A stretch of 64,000 bases of DNA from Bacteroidota bacterium (GTDB taxonomy: Bacteria; Bacteroidota; Bacteroidia; B-17B0; Aurantibacillaceae). The notes beneath the pieces are model-generated. The model ran no database searches. It was given only the letters and a program-made list of their open reading frames with translations, and was not told the DNA's origin. The stretch is from positions 1-64,000 of the forward strand of contig JAAFIL010000016.1 in the NCBI GenBank assembly GCA_013297775.1. Reading direction: 5' to 3'. Position numbers and translations under genes: made by a program. Shown in pieces: positions 7,397-16,053 of the stretch. Every line of letters starts with the position of its first letter. Positions within the stretch are counted from its first letter, which is position 1.

Positions 7397-9847
7397 CTAA
7401 AAATCTACTTTTACATAGAACAAAGGTAAAAAGCCCAATTGATAATTTTGAACCAATGGATCTTTAGTTAAATCGGCTGGGTCGGGCGAATAGCTGAGGG
7501 CGAGTACATTTTTAGTGTTCAATACATTAACTAAGTCTAAAGCAATTTCGGTACCTACTCGTTTGCCATTTATTTTATAAGCAATCCGTAAATCGAATCG
7601 GTTATAAGCTGGAAACTGTAAAGTATTGATACGCGCTTCATCGGGTACCACATCTAAAATAGCATTACTAGCAGCTATGTTAACGGGGCTGTAGCGCCTC
7701 CCGCCGCCATAAGTAAATTTACCCCCCAAGCTAAATGTATTCTGCTTATTTTTTCCAACGGCACGTTCCCAACCCGCTAACACATTCATTACATAATTAC
7801 CATTAAAGTCGGTGTTGCGTAAAATGCCATCGCTGCCTGTATATTTACTGTTAAATAAACTTGCTGAGTACATCACATAATAGTGTTTGCTAAATGTTTT
7901 TTGTATTGTTAACTCTGCCCCATAATTATATCCTGTTCCTTTATTTTGCATGGTATAAACTGGAAAGAAACGGGTAAACGTGGCTCCCCGATTAATGGCT
8001 GAAACACCCGATTTTACTGCATATACAGGTACATTCCATAAATATTGGTAATACACTTCGGTTTTAATAGAAAGTTGTTTAGCTGCTTGCCACTCGTGAC
8101 CTAAAACAAAATGTTGGCTACGTGTAAAATCTAAATTTTTATTACTTAACTCGCGGGTAGTATTGGGCAGTAACACCCCGTTTTTTACAATGCTATCTGG
8201 CACTGCAAAATACAAATACGTTTGTTGCATTTGGCTGTGTAGGCCATACGCCATACTAAATGTATGTTGGTTATGTGGCTGAAAGCGTAAGCTAAATCGA
8301 GGTTCTATGGCATACGAGTTATTTAGGGTTAAAAATTGGGTAAACACCCCGCCATTAATACTCCATTTTTCGTTCCATTTATAAACATAGTTTATGTAAG
8401 GTTGGATGAGGTAAAAATTATTTACGGCATCTAGGCGACGTTTAAATGGTCTGTCTAAAATAGCTTTAGCAACTGTATCAAATGCTGTGGCTAGTTTAAC
8501 ATCGTCGTAAAAGTTAACGTATATGTTATTTAGTAAAACTCCTGCTTTAACAGCATTTCTAGCATTTAATTTATGTTTAATAAACCAACTTAAAGTGGTT
8601 TTACCTTCATAAAAATTATAACTTAAAATTTGTGGTAATGTATCTTTTGGTACAAAATTTTTATTGCGCAATACTAAAAAGTGATTGGTGCTTATGGTTT
8701 GTAAGCCATACGCTAAACTTGTTTTCATTAAGGTGCGTGTGCCAAACGCATAGGTATGATTTAAAATACCAACGCCCATGTTGCTGCTAAAATATTGATC
8801 ACGATTTAAATCGCCATACAATTCGCGTGGACGCTCTTTTGTTTTACTTAAAACAATAGCAATAGCGCTTAACCCACCAATGCCACTAAAACTAAATACT
8901 CCTGCTTTTCGAGTTGGGAAATTAAACCGAAACCCTACATCTTGATAATCGGGAACTGCACTTGTTCCTAAATTAAAATTAACCGACGAAAATAATTTTA
9001 AAGTCGAGTAGCGATAAGTTATTAAATAACTAGCTCCAGATTTTTTGCTTAAAGGGCCTTCTAAAGCCAGTTCTGTACCTAAAACGCCCAATTGAAATGT
9101 ACGTTCGTGTTTTTCGTTATTGCCATTGCGCATACGCAAATCGAAAACGCCACCTAAGGCATTGCCGTAGTTAGCCGGAAACGCACCAGTATAAAATTCG
9201 CTATTGGCTAAGTATTTATTATTGATAATACTTTGTGGGCCACCTGCCGAACCCGCTACAGCAAAGTGATTGGGGTTGGGTATATCTATTTCTTCTAAAC
9301 GCCACAGTAAACCTGCGGGCGAGTTACCGCGCACTACAATATCGTTTCGGCTATCGTTAGTACCTTGCACTCCAGCAAAATTTTGCGCCATGCGTGCGGG
9401 GTCTTGTCGCGAACCTGGGTAACGTTCAGTTTCTTCTAAACTAAAGCGTTTCATGTTTACTGCTTCCATGGTGTTTACCACATCTTTATCGCTATTGGCA
9501 TTCACTTCTACCTCTGTAAGTTCAGTTGTACTTTCTTCTAGATCGGTCTCTAGTACTACTTCTTTGCCCGAGCTTACAATGACATCGCTCAACACTTGTA
9601 ATTTATAGCCCATTAAACTTACTACAAACGTTTGTCGCCCAAGCGGCACTTCTTTGATGCGGTAAAAACCTTGGGCATCGGTTGTGGCAAAACAGGTGTT
9701 GCTGGTGTTGCTTTTTAATTTCACAATAACACCTGGTAAGCCTATGCCTGTGGCTTTATCGCTAATGCGCCCTTTAACGGTTTGTGTGGGTTGCGCAAAA
9801 TTTAAACCGACTAGCCCTATTAAAAAAATAATTAGAAAACGAATCAT
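7397..9847 (-). CDS. TonB-dependent outer-membrane receptor with carboxypeptidase-like N-terminal domain
   Basis: The 816-residue protein has a signal peptide (residues 1-18, ending FAQ), a carboxypeptidase-regulatory-like beta-sandwich (about 22-105: VKGRISDKATGIGLPGVIV...), a plug domain (about 125-235, with RQDPARMAQNFAGVQ and DIVVRGNSP) and a long outer-membrane beta-barrel ending in an aromatic residue (FYVKVDF). Such receptors import large substrates using energy passed by TonB; a TonB and an ExbD are encoded at 19886-21309. The substrate cannot be read from the sequence. No SusD-like lipoprotein follows, so a polysaccharide-utilisation role is not supported. It looks monocistronic. Confidence 0.88.
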   Translation of the reverse strand: MIRFLIIFLIGLVGLNFAQPTQTVKGRISDKATGIGLPGVIVKLKSNTSNTCFATTDAQGFYRIKEVPLGRQTFVVSLMGYKLQVLSDVIVSSGKEVVLETDLEESTTELTEVEVNANSDKDVVNTMEAVNMKRFSLEETERYPGSRQDPARMAQNFAGVQGTNDSRNDIVVRGNSPAGLLWRLEEIDIPNPNHFAVAGSAGGPQSIINNKYLANSEFYTGAFPANYGNALGGVFDLRMRNGNNEKHERTFQLGVLGTELALEGPLSKKSGASYLITYRYSTLKLFSSVNFNLGTSAVPDYQDVGFRFNFPTRKAGVFSFSGIGGLSAIAIVLSKTKERPRELYGDLNRDQYFSSNMGVGILNHTYAFGTRTLMKTSLAYGLQTISTNHFLVLRNKNFVPKDTLPQILSYNFYEGKTTLSWFIKHKLNARNAVKAGVLLNNIYVNFYDDVKLATAFDTVAKAILDRPFKRRLDAVNNFYLIQPYINYVYKWNEKWSINGGVFTQFLTLNNSYAIEPRFSLRFQPHNQHTFSMAYGLHSQMQQTYLYFAVPDSIVKNGVLLPNTTRELSNKNLDFTRSQHFVLGHEWQAAKQLSIKTEVYYQYLWNVPVYAVKSGVSAINRGATFTRFFPVYTMQNKGTGYNYGAELTIQKTFSKHYYVMYSASLFNSKYTGSDGILRNTDFNGNYVMNVLAGWERAVGKNKQNTFSLGGKFTYGGGRRYSPVNIAASNAILDVVPDEARINTLQFPAYNRFDLRIAYKINGKRVGTEIALDLVNVLNTKNVLALSYSPDPADLTKDPLVQNYQLGFLPLFYVKVDF

Positions 9848-9932
9848 ATCAAAAAAACCTTAAACTACTAATGTACAGAAAGAATTGGAAATGTAGTGAT
9901 TAAGTATTTGTATTTATGGTTGAAGTAAATTA

Positions 9933-9960
9933 TACCTCGACTCGTTATATTTTAATCCAA
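9933..9960 (+). repeat. Possible relic of a family B repeat end
   Basis: This 28-base segment matches 19 of 28 positions of the left terminal repeat of family B (21353-21380), including the core TTATATTTTA followed by TCCAA. No matching right end was found before 10130, so it is at best a decayed half element. The rest of the 282-base gap upstream of the receptor gene shows no gene. Confidence 0.3.
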
Positions 9961-10129
9961 TTAGATTTAACTTGCCTGGCATAACCACTACTAAGTCCAA
10001 AAAGGCCGTCAGACTATTTTGTTCTAAGTAGTAGTATTTATACAACTACTTCATTTGCAAATGTTAGTCTATACAATGATGCGTTAACTATTCTAGTATT
10101 CGTCGCACTTCTTCAAAAAGTAAAGTATA

Positions 10130-11110
10130 TTATTGAAACGAAATTTCACTGTCTTTAAATGCAGCCGACCATCTCTTTTTAAGATCATCGGGGATAGATG
10201 TTTCATTTAACTCAATACAATTTACAAATAGATTGGTTTTACCTTGTTTGATAAACCATAAACTTGCTCTAAAATTAGTTTCACTTTTAAATCGAAGCGA
10301 TTCAACGCTGTATAAAACCCAAGGGTATTCTCCGTTCTCTTCTTTTTCAAGGGTATTTAAAAATACAAGTTTTTCGCCCTGTTTAAGGTTTTTATAAAAA
10401 TCGTTCATTACCTCGTTTAGTGGTTTATCGGTTTTATTTTTATAAACACTAGAAGTCCATCTAAGTGTGGATTTTTCTTTGGTTTCTCCAGCTTTAACGA
10501 GTTCTACTATTAATTGTTTTTCATCGTTGTATTTACTGATGCCAACCCATTTGTCTTGTTTAGTCCAAGGTACACCCAGAGACTCCATAGGTTCAGTAGA
10601 GGTCTTGTTACAATAATTGAGTATGTATTCAGATGCTTGAGGGTCTTTATTTTTTTCTGCTAATTTAAAGTCGAGGCATGCTCCTGCTTCATCGTGGTTG
10701 ATTTGTTTTATTAGGCCTCTTATTAAAAGTGCTTTTGGGTAATTGGGTTGTATGTTGATAAGATGCGTTAAATCATTAGTAGCGGCTGTATAGTTTTTTA
10801 ACTGACTAAATGAAACGGCACGTAGATAATAAGCGTGTAAATAAGTGGGGTCTAGTTTGATAACTTTCGTCAAATCGTTAATGGCTTCGTTATAAGCATT
10901 TAAAGTCATTTGACAGGTGGCTCTTTTGTAGTAAGCGTCTTTATTAGCACCGATTTGGGTAATGACTTGACCGTAATAAATAATGGCTTCTTTATAATCG
11001 GCTTCCGTTTCTAGTTTTGGATAGTCCATTACAAAGGTACTTGTTTCTTGCGCTTTAGTGGATAATATCCCAAAGAGGCTTGCTAAAATACATAAAGTTG
11101 TCTTTTTCAT
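10130..11110 (-). CDS. Secreted TPR-repeat protein
   Basis: A signal peptide ending KAQ (residues 1-20) is followed by three to four tetratricopeptide repeats (about 30-165: DAYYKRATCQMTLNAYNEAI, AYYLRAVSFSQLKNY, ALLIRGLIKQ...). The remaining 160 residues form a mixed alpha/beta domain with several Trp residues that I do not recognise. TPR modules mediate protein-protein contacts, so an envelope scaffold role is plausible. The gene stands alone, with 282 bases to the receptor gene downstream and 298 to the next gene upstream. No catalytic motif is seen. Confidence 0.7.
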   Translation of the reverse strand: MKKTTLCILASLFGILSTKAQETSTFVMDYPKLETEADYKEAIIYYGQVITQIGANKDAYYKRATCQMTLNAYNEAINDLTKVIKLDPTYLHAYYLRAVSFSQLKNYTAATNDLTHLINIQPNYPKALLIRGLIKQINHDEAGACLDFKLAEKNKDPQASEYILNYCNKTSTEPMESLGVPWTKQDKWVGISKYNDEKQLIVELVKAGETKEKSTLRWTSSVYKNKTDKPLNEVMNDFYKNLKQGEKLVFLNTLEKEENGEYPWVLYSVESLRFKSETNFRASLWFIKQGKTNLFVNCIELNETSIPDDLKKRWSAAFKDSEISFQ

Positions 11111-11233
11111 CGTTTCGATTTTTAGACAAAACTAGAGGACTTTGTATGCTTTTGTAATACCTGAATTCGGGTAAAAAAGATAGGCTTCGTATTTATAATT
11201 TTTTTAGAAGGGTAGAATAATTGGATTAATGCA

Positions 11234-11275
11234 GCACGCTAAGGCGCAAAGTTCGCAAAGTTTGCAAAGGAAGAA
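11234..11275 (-). repeat. GCAAAG-type dispersed repeat, single copy
   Basis: A 42-base segment of the pattern GCACGCTAAGGCGCAAAG... is the reverse complement of the block repeated at 48864-49013. Such CGCAAAG-rich blocks are common between genes in Bacteroidota. It is the only structure I see in the 298-base gap at 11111-11408. Confidence 0.65.
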
Positions 11276-11408
11276 ATGGATAAATGATTCATTTATTTTT
11301 TCAAGAAAAAGGATGAACCATTTATTACATCATAAACAAATTAAGAGAGTGTAAGGAAGATTGTGTAACGGTTAAGGCTAATGTTTATTTATTTTTGCAA
11401 GCTAGAGT

Positions 11409-12509
11409 TTATGGCCCTTTAACCTTATGTATGCTTTCGTGTAGTGAATGTATTTTATCATTTTGAAGTTCCATGATACGTTGTAAAATATCTACCGAAT
11501 AGCCGCCACTTCCAGTTTGTTTATTAAATTCTTCTTTGTGTGAATAAGACTGATCGGCTAATTTTTTATGCGGCATTCGAAAACTTTTCAAAATATAAGA
11601 AAAGCCAAGTGCTGCTTCGGCTGCCTTCACGGTTTCTTCGGATGGATGGGTTTCTAAATTTTCGATGACGATGCTCCACACCGACTGTTTGGTTTTGTAC
11701 TTCCAATACATATCGCGTATAAATTGAAAGTTAAAGGGTAAATAACCTTCTTTAAATTTTTCATAGTCGGCATCTTTCAAATCGCAATTCCATAAGATGT
11801 GATCAAATAAAAACATAGGCATTTCAACGGCACCAGGGCCAATGTAAGGTTCAGTCTTATCTACTAAAATGGGTTCGTAGTAAAACCGCAGTTCGTTTGC
11901 AAAATAAGCGGGCGATACCAAACGTTTAGCATGTACAATCCCGTTAACCATAGATTCTATGTTATCGCGAATAACTTGGCATATACTCTCGAACTCTTTT
12001 CCTTCAAACGCTTTGTCATAAAGACGGTCGAGCATGATGATGGCCACGAGAAGATCGGAATACGCCATTTTCACACTTTCTACTAATGCCCGTTCGTCGC
12101 TTGTACCTGTATAGGTTCGCATGCGTTCGCCATTCGGATTCCAAAAGGTATAATGCAGTAATGTATCGCGTGGGGGTAAATTAGTTCGGGTACCTAGTTC
12201 GCACAAGAGTGGAATAAGTTCTGGCACCAACTGAACAGGTTCTGAACCTAATTTTTTAAGCGTCCCTAAAAATATACCCACATCACGCATGGCTGCCAAG
12301 CATTCCTCTTGCGAATACAACGCATACGTGGAAGGCAATGGCAGCAAGCGTTTCAACAAATCAGCTATTTCGTGAACACGTTTTTCGGTAGTTAACGTGT
12401 GTAATTGTTTTAAGGAGTTATCAAGACCAATAGGATCTAATCTTTGCACAGCAATAGGATTGGCAATGCCATAAACCGATAACACAAAGTGATCCGTAAA
12501 GTCTATCAT
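11409..12509 (-). CDS. PrnB-like haem protein (monodechloroaminopyrrolnitrin synthase family)
   Basis: The 366-residue product closely resembles PrnB, the haem enzyme that rearranges 7-chlorotryptophan in pyrrolnitrin biosynthesis and is structurally related to indoleamine/tryptophan 2,3-dioxygenases. The matching blocks, from memory of PrnB, are AAMRDVGIFLGTLKK (residues 72-86), TNLPPRDTLLHYTFWNP (109-125), RTYTG (131-135), FYYEPI (209-214), YIGPGAVEMPMF (222-233), RMPHKKLAD (311-319) and GSGGYS (333-338). His314 corresponds to the proximal haem ligand, His313 of PrnB, and the length (366 against about 361) agrees. No halogenase (prnA/prnC) or prnD gene is in the window, so the true substrate is probably another indole or tryptophan derivative. 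It forms an operon with the upstream SpoIIAA-like gene (7-base gap). Confidence 0.8.
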   Translation of the reverse strand: MIDFTDHFVLSVYGIANPIAVQRLDPIGLDNSLKQLHTLTTEKRVHEIADLLKRLLPLPSTYALYSQEECLAAMRDVGIFLGTLKKLGSEPVQLVPELIPLLCELGTRTNLPPRDTLLHYTFWNPNGERMRTYTGTSDERALVESVKMAYSDLLVAIIMLDRLYDKAFEGKEFESICQVIRDNIESMVNGIVHAKRLVSPAYFANELRFYYEPILVDKTEPYIGPGAVEMPMFLFDHILWNCDLKDADYEKFKEGYLPFNFQFIRDMYWKYKTKQSVWSIVIENLETHPSEETVKAAEAALGFSYILKSFRMPHKKLADQSYSHKEEFNKQTGSGGYSVDILQRIMELQNDKIHSLHESIHKVKGP

Positions 12510-12516
12510 AGGACTG

Positions 12517-12939
12517 CTACTCTTGAAGCCAAGCTAGGCAAGCCTCTTCCGATTGAAACATATCAATGGTTAAGTTACCTACTTTTGCTTCTTTGTTTAC
12601 TTTACTAACAGTGGCTACTGCAAAAATATCTTCTGCAACCACTACGCCTATTTTCCGTAAGCCCACGCGTTCTACTTCGCTAAACCATTGCATGGTTAAA
12701 TACCCTTGTACTTCTTTCGATAATACTTTTAGTTGGCGGTGGTCGCTAAGGTGTATTTTAATGTTGTGTTTTCTAATTAAAGAGGTAACAAACGTGCAGC
12801 CTTTTGTAACATCTTCGATGGTTAAAAAACCAATCCATTTGGCAATTACCAAATTGAGCGATGGAACGTAGCTAACTTCCACGTAAGATTCTTTCATTAA
12901 AACGTTTGAAACGGTGTTGTCTAAAATTTGTGTTTTCAT
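12517..12939 (-). CDS. SpoIIAA/STAS-like small protein
   Basis: A 140-residue cytosolic protein with alternating strands and helices (VSYVPSLNLVIAKWIGFLTIEDV, then KIHLSDHRQLKVLS, KIGVVVAEDIFA, TIDMFQSEEACLAWLQE). The pattern fits the SpoIIAA-like/STAS fold seen in many short Bacteroidota proteins of unknown role. The phosphorylatable Ser of true anti-sigma antagonists is not evident. It is the first gene of a two-gene operon, ending 7 bases before the PrnB-like gene, which suggests a shared job. The fold assignment is moderate and function is unknown. Confidence 0.6.
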   Translation of the reverse strand: MKTQILDNTVSNVLMKESYVEVSYVPSLNLVIAKWIGFLTIEDVTKGCTFVTSLIRKHNIKIHLSDHRQLKVLSKEVQGYLTMQWFSEVERVGLRKIGVVVAEDIFAVATVSKVNKEAKVGNLTIDMFQSEEACLAWLQE

Positions 12940-13410
12940 AAGGGGTTAAGTGTTATTAAATTAGTTACCGAGCTTCTAAAAGCACAACCTTCATTGGCAC
13001 AATTAGTACGAGTTTGGTTACACTTTCGTTGCTTGTTGAGCGAAATGTACAACATAAACAAGGCGTTTCAAAACAAATTACACTAAACCTATTTTTTTGT
13101 CGCTTAAAAAAGTTTTATAACCTATGAAAAATTAAAAGGCTTAATTTTTTAGGGTGTGATTTTTAGTTTAATCCTTACTTTTTTTAGCATTCTGTTAGAT
13201 GATTTATTTTGTATTAAAGTGAAACTATTCCATGTAACGCGTTATGAATTTTCTTAGAATCAAATAGTAGAAAATAAGTTATAGTTTTCTTTTAAAGAAA
13301 TACTTTCTTAAAATTAACGATTAGTCCTTTGTAAACTTTGTGCCTTTGCTTTTCATTTTATAGTATTTGAGTTATCACACCAAAGCAATGTATTCTTAAA
13401 AACGTAGCGT
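12940..13410. other. Gene-free 471-base region
   Basis: I see no ORF with a coding signature. The left part must carry the promoter of the SpoIIAA-prnB-like operon. At 13258-13316 it contains a segment about 75% identical to 24843-24902 (shared elements AGAAAATAA and ACTTTCTTAAAA). Both copies lie downstream of minus-strand genes. Confidence 0.5.
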
Positions 13411-14634
13411 TTAATTTGGCATTAAGTTATCGTATATAGAAACATACGTTTTAACAGCCACTTCGGTATCAAAAAAATGCTGGGCTAACTGCCTATAATT
13501 AATGGGGGTTTGTAATAAGGCTAAATACTGTTCTAAGGCTAATTGGTAGTGGGTGTCGGTAAACGCTTCCACCAATACACCGCCTTTATGGGTATTAAAA
13601 AACAAATCATTATCGCCAATGCCGCTATTGGTAATAATTGGCAAATTCATGGCCCAGCACTCTGCCATTTTAGTTGGTGAAGAAGCAATTTTTGAATACG
13701 CGGGTTTAATAAAAAAGAAAGCGGCTTTTGCTAAACTTAAATACAAGGGCATTTGTTGATAGGCACAAGTGGTTTGTATCATCCACGTTTTTACTTCTGG
13801 TGGATACGTTTCAACGATGTGTTGCCAAGCCGATGTATCTTTAGTAAGTACCAATAATTTAAGTGTTGGCAAGTGTTGTTTCCAAATTTGTAAGCAGGCT
13901 ATCATTTCGTGTGTGTAATACCAAGTGCCAATAGAGCCAGCATATACAATAACATGGTCGTTGTTGTTGAGCGTTGGCAGCTTTATTTTTTTTTCGATTG
14001 TAGATGGTTTAAACACATTCAAATCGGTGCAACAGGGTATAATGCGTGTACGTTGTTCGAGTTTTAATTGTGGGAAACGTTGCTGCATATCTTTTAATCC
14101 GGCGTGGGTTAACGATACTAGCGCATCGGCGTGCTTGTAAAATGCGGCTTCTTTACGTTTAAAATAGGCATAGAGCCACCGGTGAAGCGGACGTTTGCGA
14201 CTCCATATTCCGCCGTCTATCCGTTCATCAACCCAAAAGCCACGCATATCAAATAAAAACGGAATGCCTTTTTTTTTCTTTAAGTTTAATCCAATTAAAG
14301 CGGCTAAATAACTGCGGCAGTGAACTAGCCCAATGTTTTCTTTTTGTACGTGGGCTTTAGCTAATTGATGAAGTTGCATCACGTAACCAAAGCGCGAGAG
14401 TGTGCCACCTGCTTCGTTGTACAAGACATAACTCCAAGTGATGGATTCGTTGGCTATTAAAACTAAAACATTGGCGTGTTCGAGTTTTAAACGTTCGGGT
14501 TTTTCGCAAGTTAAAACGGTAATGTGATATCCTTTTTTTGAAATGCCAATTAGATATGGTAAAATTTGCGAGCGTCCTAAAGGGTCGGTGAGGCCATCGA
14601 ACGCCAAGAAAAGTGTATGTTTGAGGGCAGGCAT
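13411..14634 (-). CDS. Glycosyltransferase, GT4-like (GT-B fold)
   Basis: The 407-residue protein has the two-domain layout of GT4 retaining glycosyltransferases. The N-terminal domain starts with LFLAFDGLTDPLGRSQILPY and has LVHCRSYLAAL and FDMRGFWVDER (about 105-150). The C-terminal nucleotide-sugar domain has IVYAGSIGTWY (about 230-240) and the E-x7-E-like region SSPTKMAECWAMNLPIITN (about 315-335). It probably acts on cell-surface polysaccharide or glycolipid. It is divergent from a polytopic membrane protein gene 32 bases away, and the two may share a promoter region and a surface-polysaccharide role. Donor and acceptor are unknown. Confidence 0.8.
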   Translation of the reverse strand: MPALKHTLFLAFDGLTDPLGRSQILPYLIGISKKGYHITVLTCEKPERLKLEHANVLVLIANESITWSYVLYNEAGGTLSRFGYVMQLHQLAKAHVQKENIGLVHCRSYLAALIGLNLKKKKGIPFLFDMRGFWVDERIDGGIWSRKRPLHRWLYAYFKRKEAAFYKHADALVSLTHAGLKDMQQRFPQLKLEQRTRIIPCCTDLNVFKPSTIEKKIKLPTLNNNDHVIVYAGSIGTWYYTHEMIACLQIWKQHLPTLKLLVLTKDTSAWQHIVETYPPEVKTWMIQTTCAYQQMPLYLSLAKAAFFFIKPAYSKIASSPTKMAECWAMNLPIITNSGIGDNDLFFNTHKGGVLVEAFTDTHYQLALEQYLALLQTPINYRQLAQHFFDTEVAVKTYVSIYDNLMPN

Positions 14635-14666
14635 CTAATCCATCAAAATTAGTACATTTATAGCGG

Positions 14667-16010
14667 ATGGACAACAGTTTAAGTATATTCGACATTCTTA
14701 TTGCCCCATTATATGCCATTCTTATTTTTAGTTTGGCGGGTTACATTAAACGAAAGTACATTAAGCAAAACCCCGAATACGCTTATTTTATTGGGGGTTT
14801 AGCGGCGCGGTGTTTTGGATCTGTTATTTTGGGAAGTGTTTATTTTTTTTATTACGGCGGCGGCGATACTGTTAACTATTTTGATACGGCCAATGTGTAT
14901 TTGAACATGGCATCAAAAAGTCCGAACGATTTTTTTTCGATTTGGTTGGGCGGAACCAATAAAGTGGATTTTGGATTGTTTGATGAAGACACAGGTTATC
15001 CGGTTTATTACCCGCGCGATATACATGCTTTTTTTGTAGTGCGACTTTTAATTCCCATTGTTTTTATAAGTTGTAAAACATATTTCAGCACGGCACTTGT
15101 AGTTGCTGCCTTAACTTATGGCGGTTTATGGAAACTGTATCAAACCTTTCTACACGCTTTTCCGAAAATAAAAAAAGAAATGGCCATTGCTTGTTTGTTT
15201 GTACCCTCTTGTTTGTTTTGGGGTTCGGGCATTATGAAAGACTCGTTTACTTTATCGGCAGTAGGGTATTTCACTTATGGCTTTTACTTTTTCTTTATTG
15301 TTAAGCAAAGGCAATTTAAGTATGGTTTTGCTATTTTATTTTCGATGTTCATTTTATTGTCTATTAAACCTTATATCTTTTTTGCCTTGTTGCCAGGTTC
15401 TATTTTATACCTAAGTAATAATTCGGTTTCTAAAATTAAGAATGCGTTTTTACGATTTATGTTTGCGCCGTTTGTTTTATCTATTGGCTTAGTAACGGGT
15501 TATTTTGTGTTGCTTCAAATGGGCGATAGTTTGGGGCAATACCAAGTAGATAAAGTGTTAGAGAAAGCCGTTATTACCCAACAAGATTTAAAAGCCGATT
15601 ATTACAAAGGTAACTCGTTCGACATTGGCGATTTTGATGCCGACATTGGTAGTGTTTTAGCTAAGGCTCCCGTGGCTATTTTTGCTGGTATTTTTAGACC
15701 TGGCCTTTGGGATGTTAAAAATATTGTGATGCTTTTTTCGGCACTCGAAAACGCTTATCTATTAATCTTAACAGTGTTCCTTTTAATACGTTTGCAGTTT
15801 TTTGGATTTTTCGGATTAATTCGCGAACATCCGATGGTTTTATTTTGCATGTTGTTCTCTATTTTCTTTGCATTTTCGGTTGGGTTAACGGTGGCCAATT
15901 TCGGAACCTTAGTGCGTTTACGAATACCAGAATTACCATTTTTTGTAGGAGGTATTTTTATATTGCGTCATTTGTACGAGGAGCGAACTGGGAAGAAGTT
16001 AAAGTTGTAA
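14667..16010 (+). CDS. Polytopic membrane protein, possible surface-polysaccharide enzyme
   Basis: This 447-residue protein has about ten to eleven predicted membrane helices. There is a polar periplasmic-type loop after the second helix (YYGGGDTVNYFDTANVY, about 63-80, and GFLGLFDED-like residues near 110) and another near residues 290-330. Acidic loop residues and the overall topology resemble membrane glycosyltransferases or polymerases of exopolysaccharide clusters, but I recognise no diagnostic motif. The divergent GT4 gene 32 bases away supports a glycan-related role (inference). It converges on the SBBP gene with a 43-base gap. Confidence 0.55.
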   Translation: MDNSLSIFDILIAPLYAILIFSLAGYIKRKYIKQNPEYAYFIGGLAARCFGSVILGSVYFFYYGGGDTVNYFDTANVYLNMASKSPNDFFSIWLGGTNKVDFGLFDEDTGYPVYYPRDIHAFFVVRLLIPIVFISCKTYFSTALVVAALTYGGLWKLYQTFLHAFPKIKKEMAIACLFVPSCLFWGSGIMKDSFTLSAVGYFTYGFYFFFIVKQRQFKYGFAILFSMFILLSIKPYIFFALLPGSILYLSNNSVSKIKNAFLRFMFAPFVLSIGLVTGYFVLLQMGDSLGQYQVDKVLEKAVITQQDLKADYYKGNSFDIGDFDADIGSVLAKAPVAIFAGIFRPGLWDVKNIVMLFSALENAYLLILTVFLLIRLQFFGFFGLIREHPMVLFCMLFSIFFAFSVGLTVANFGTLVRLRIPELPFFVGGIFILRHLYEERTGKKLKL

Positions 16011-16053
16011 AGGTATATACACATATTGTTTGCTGTAAATTAAAATGGTGTTA

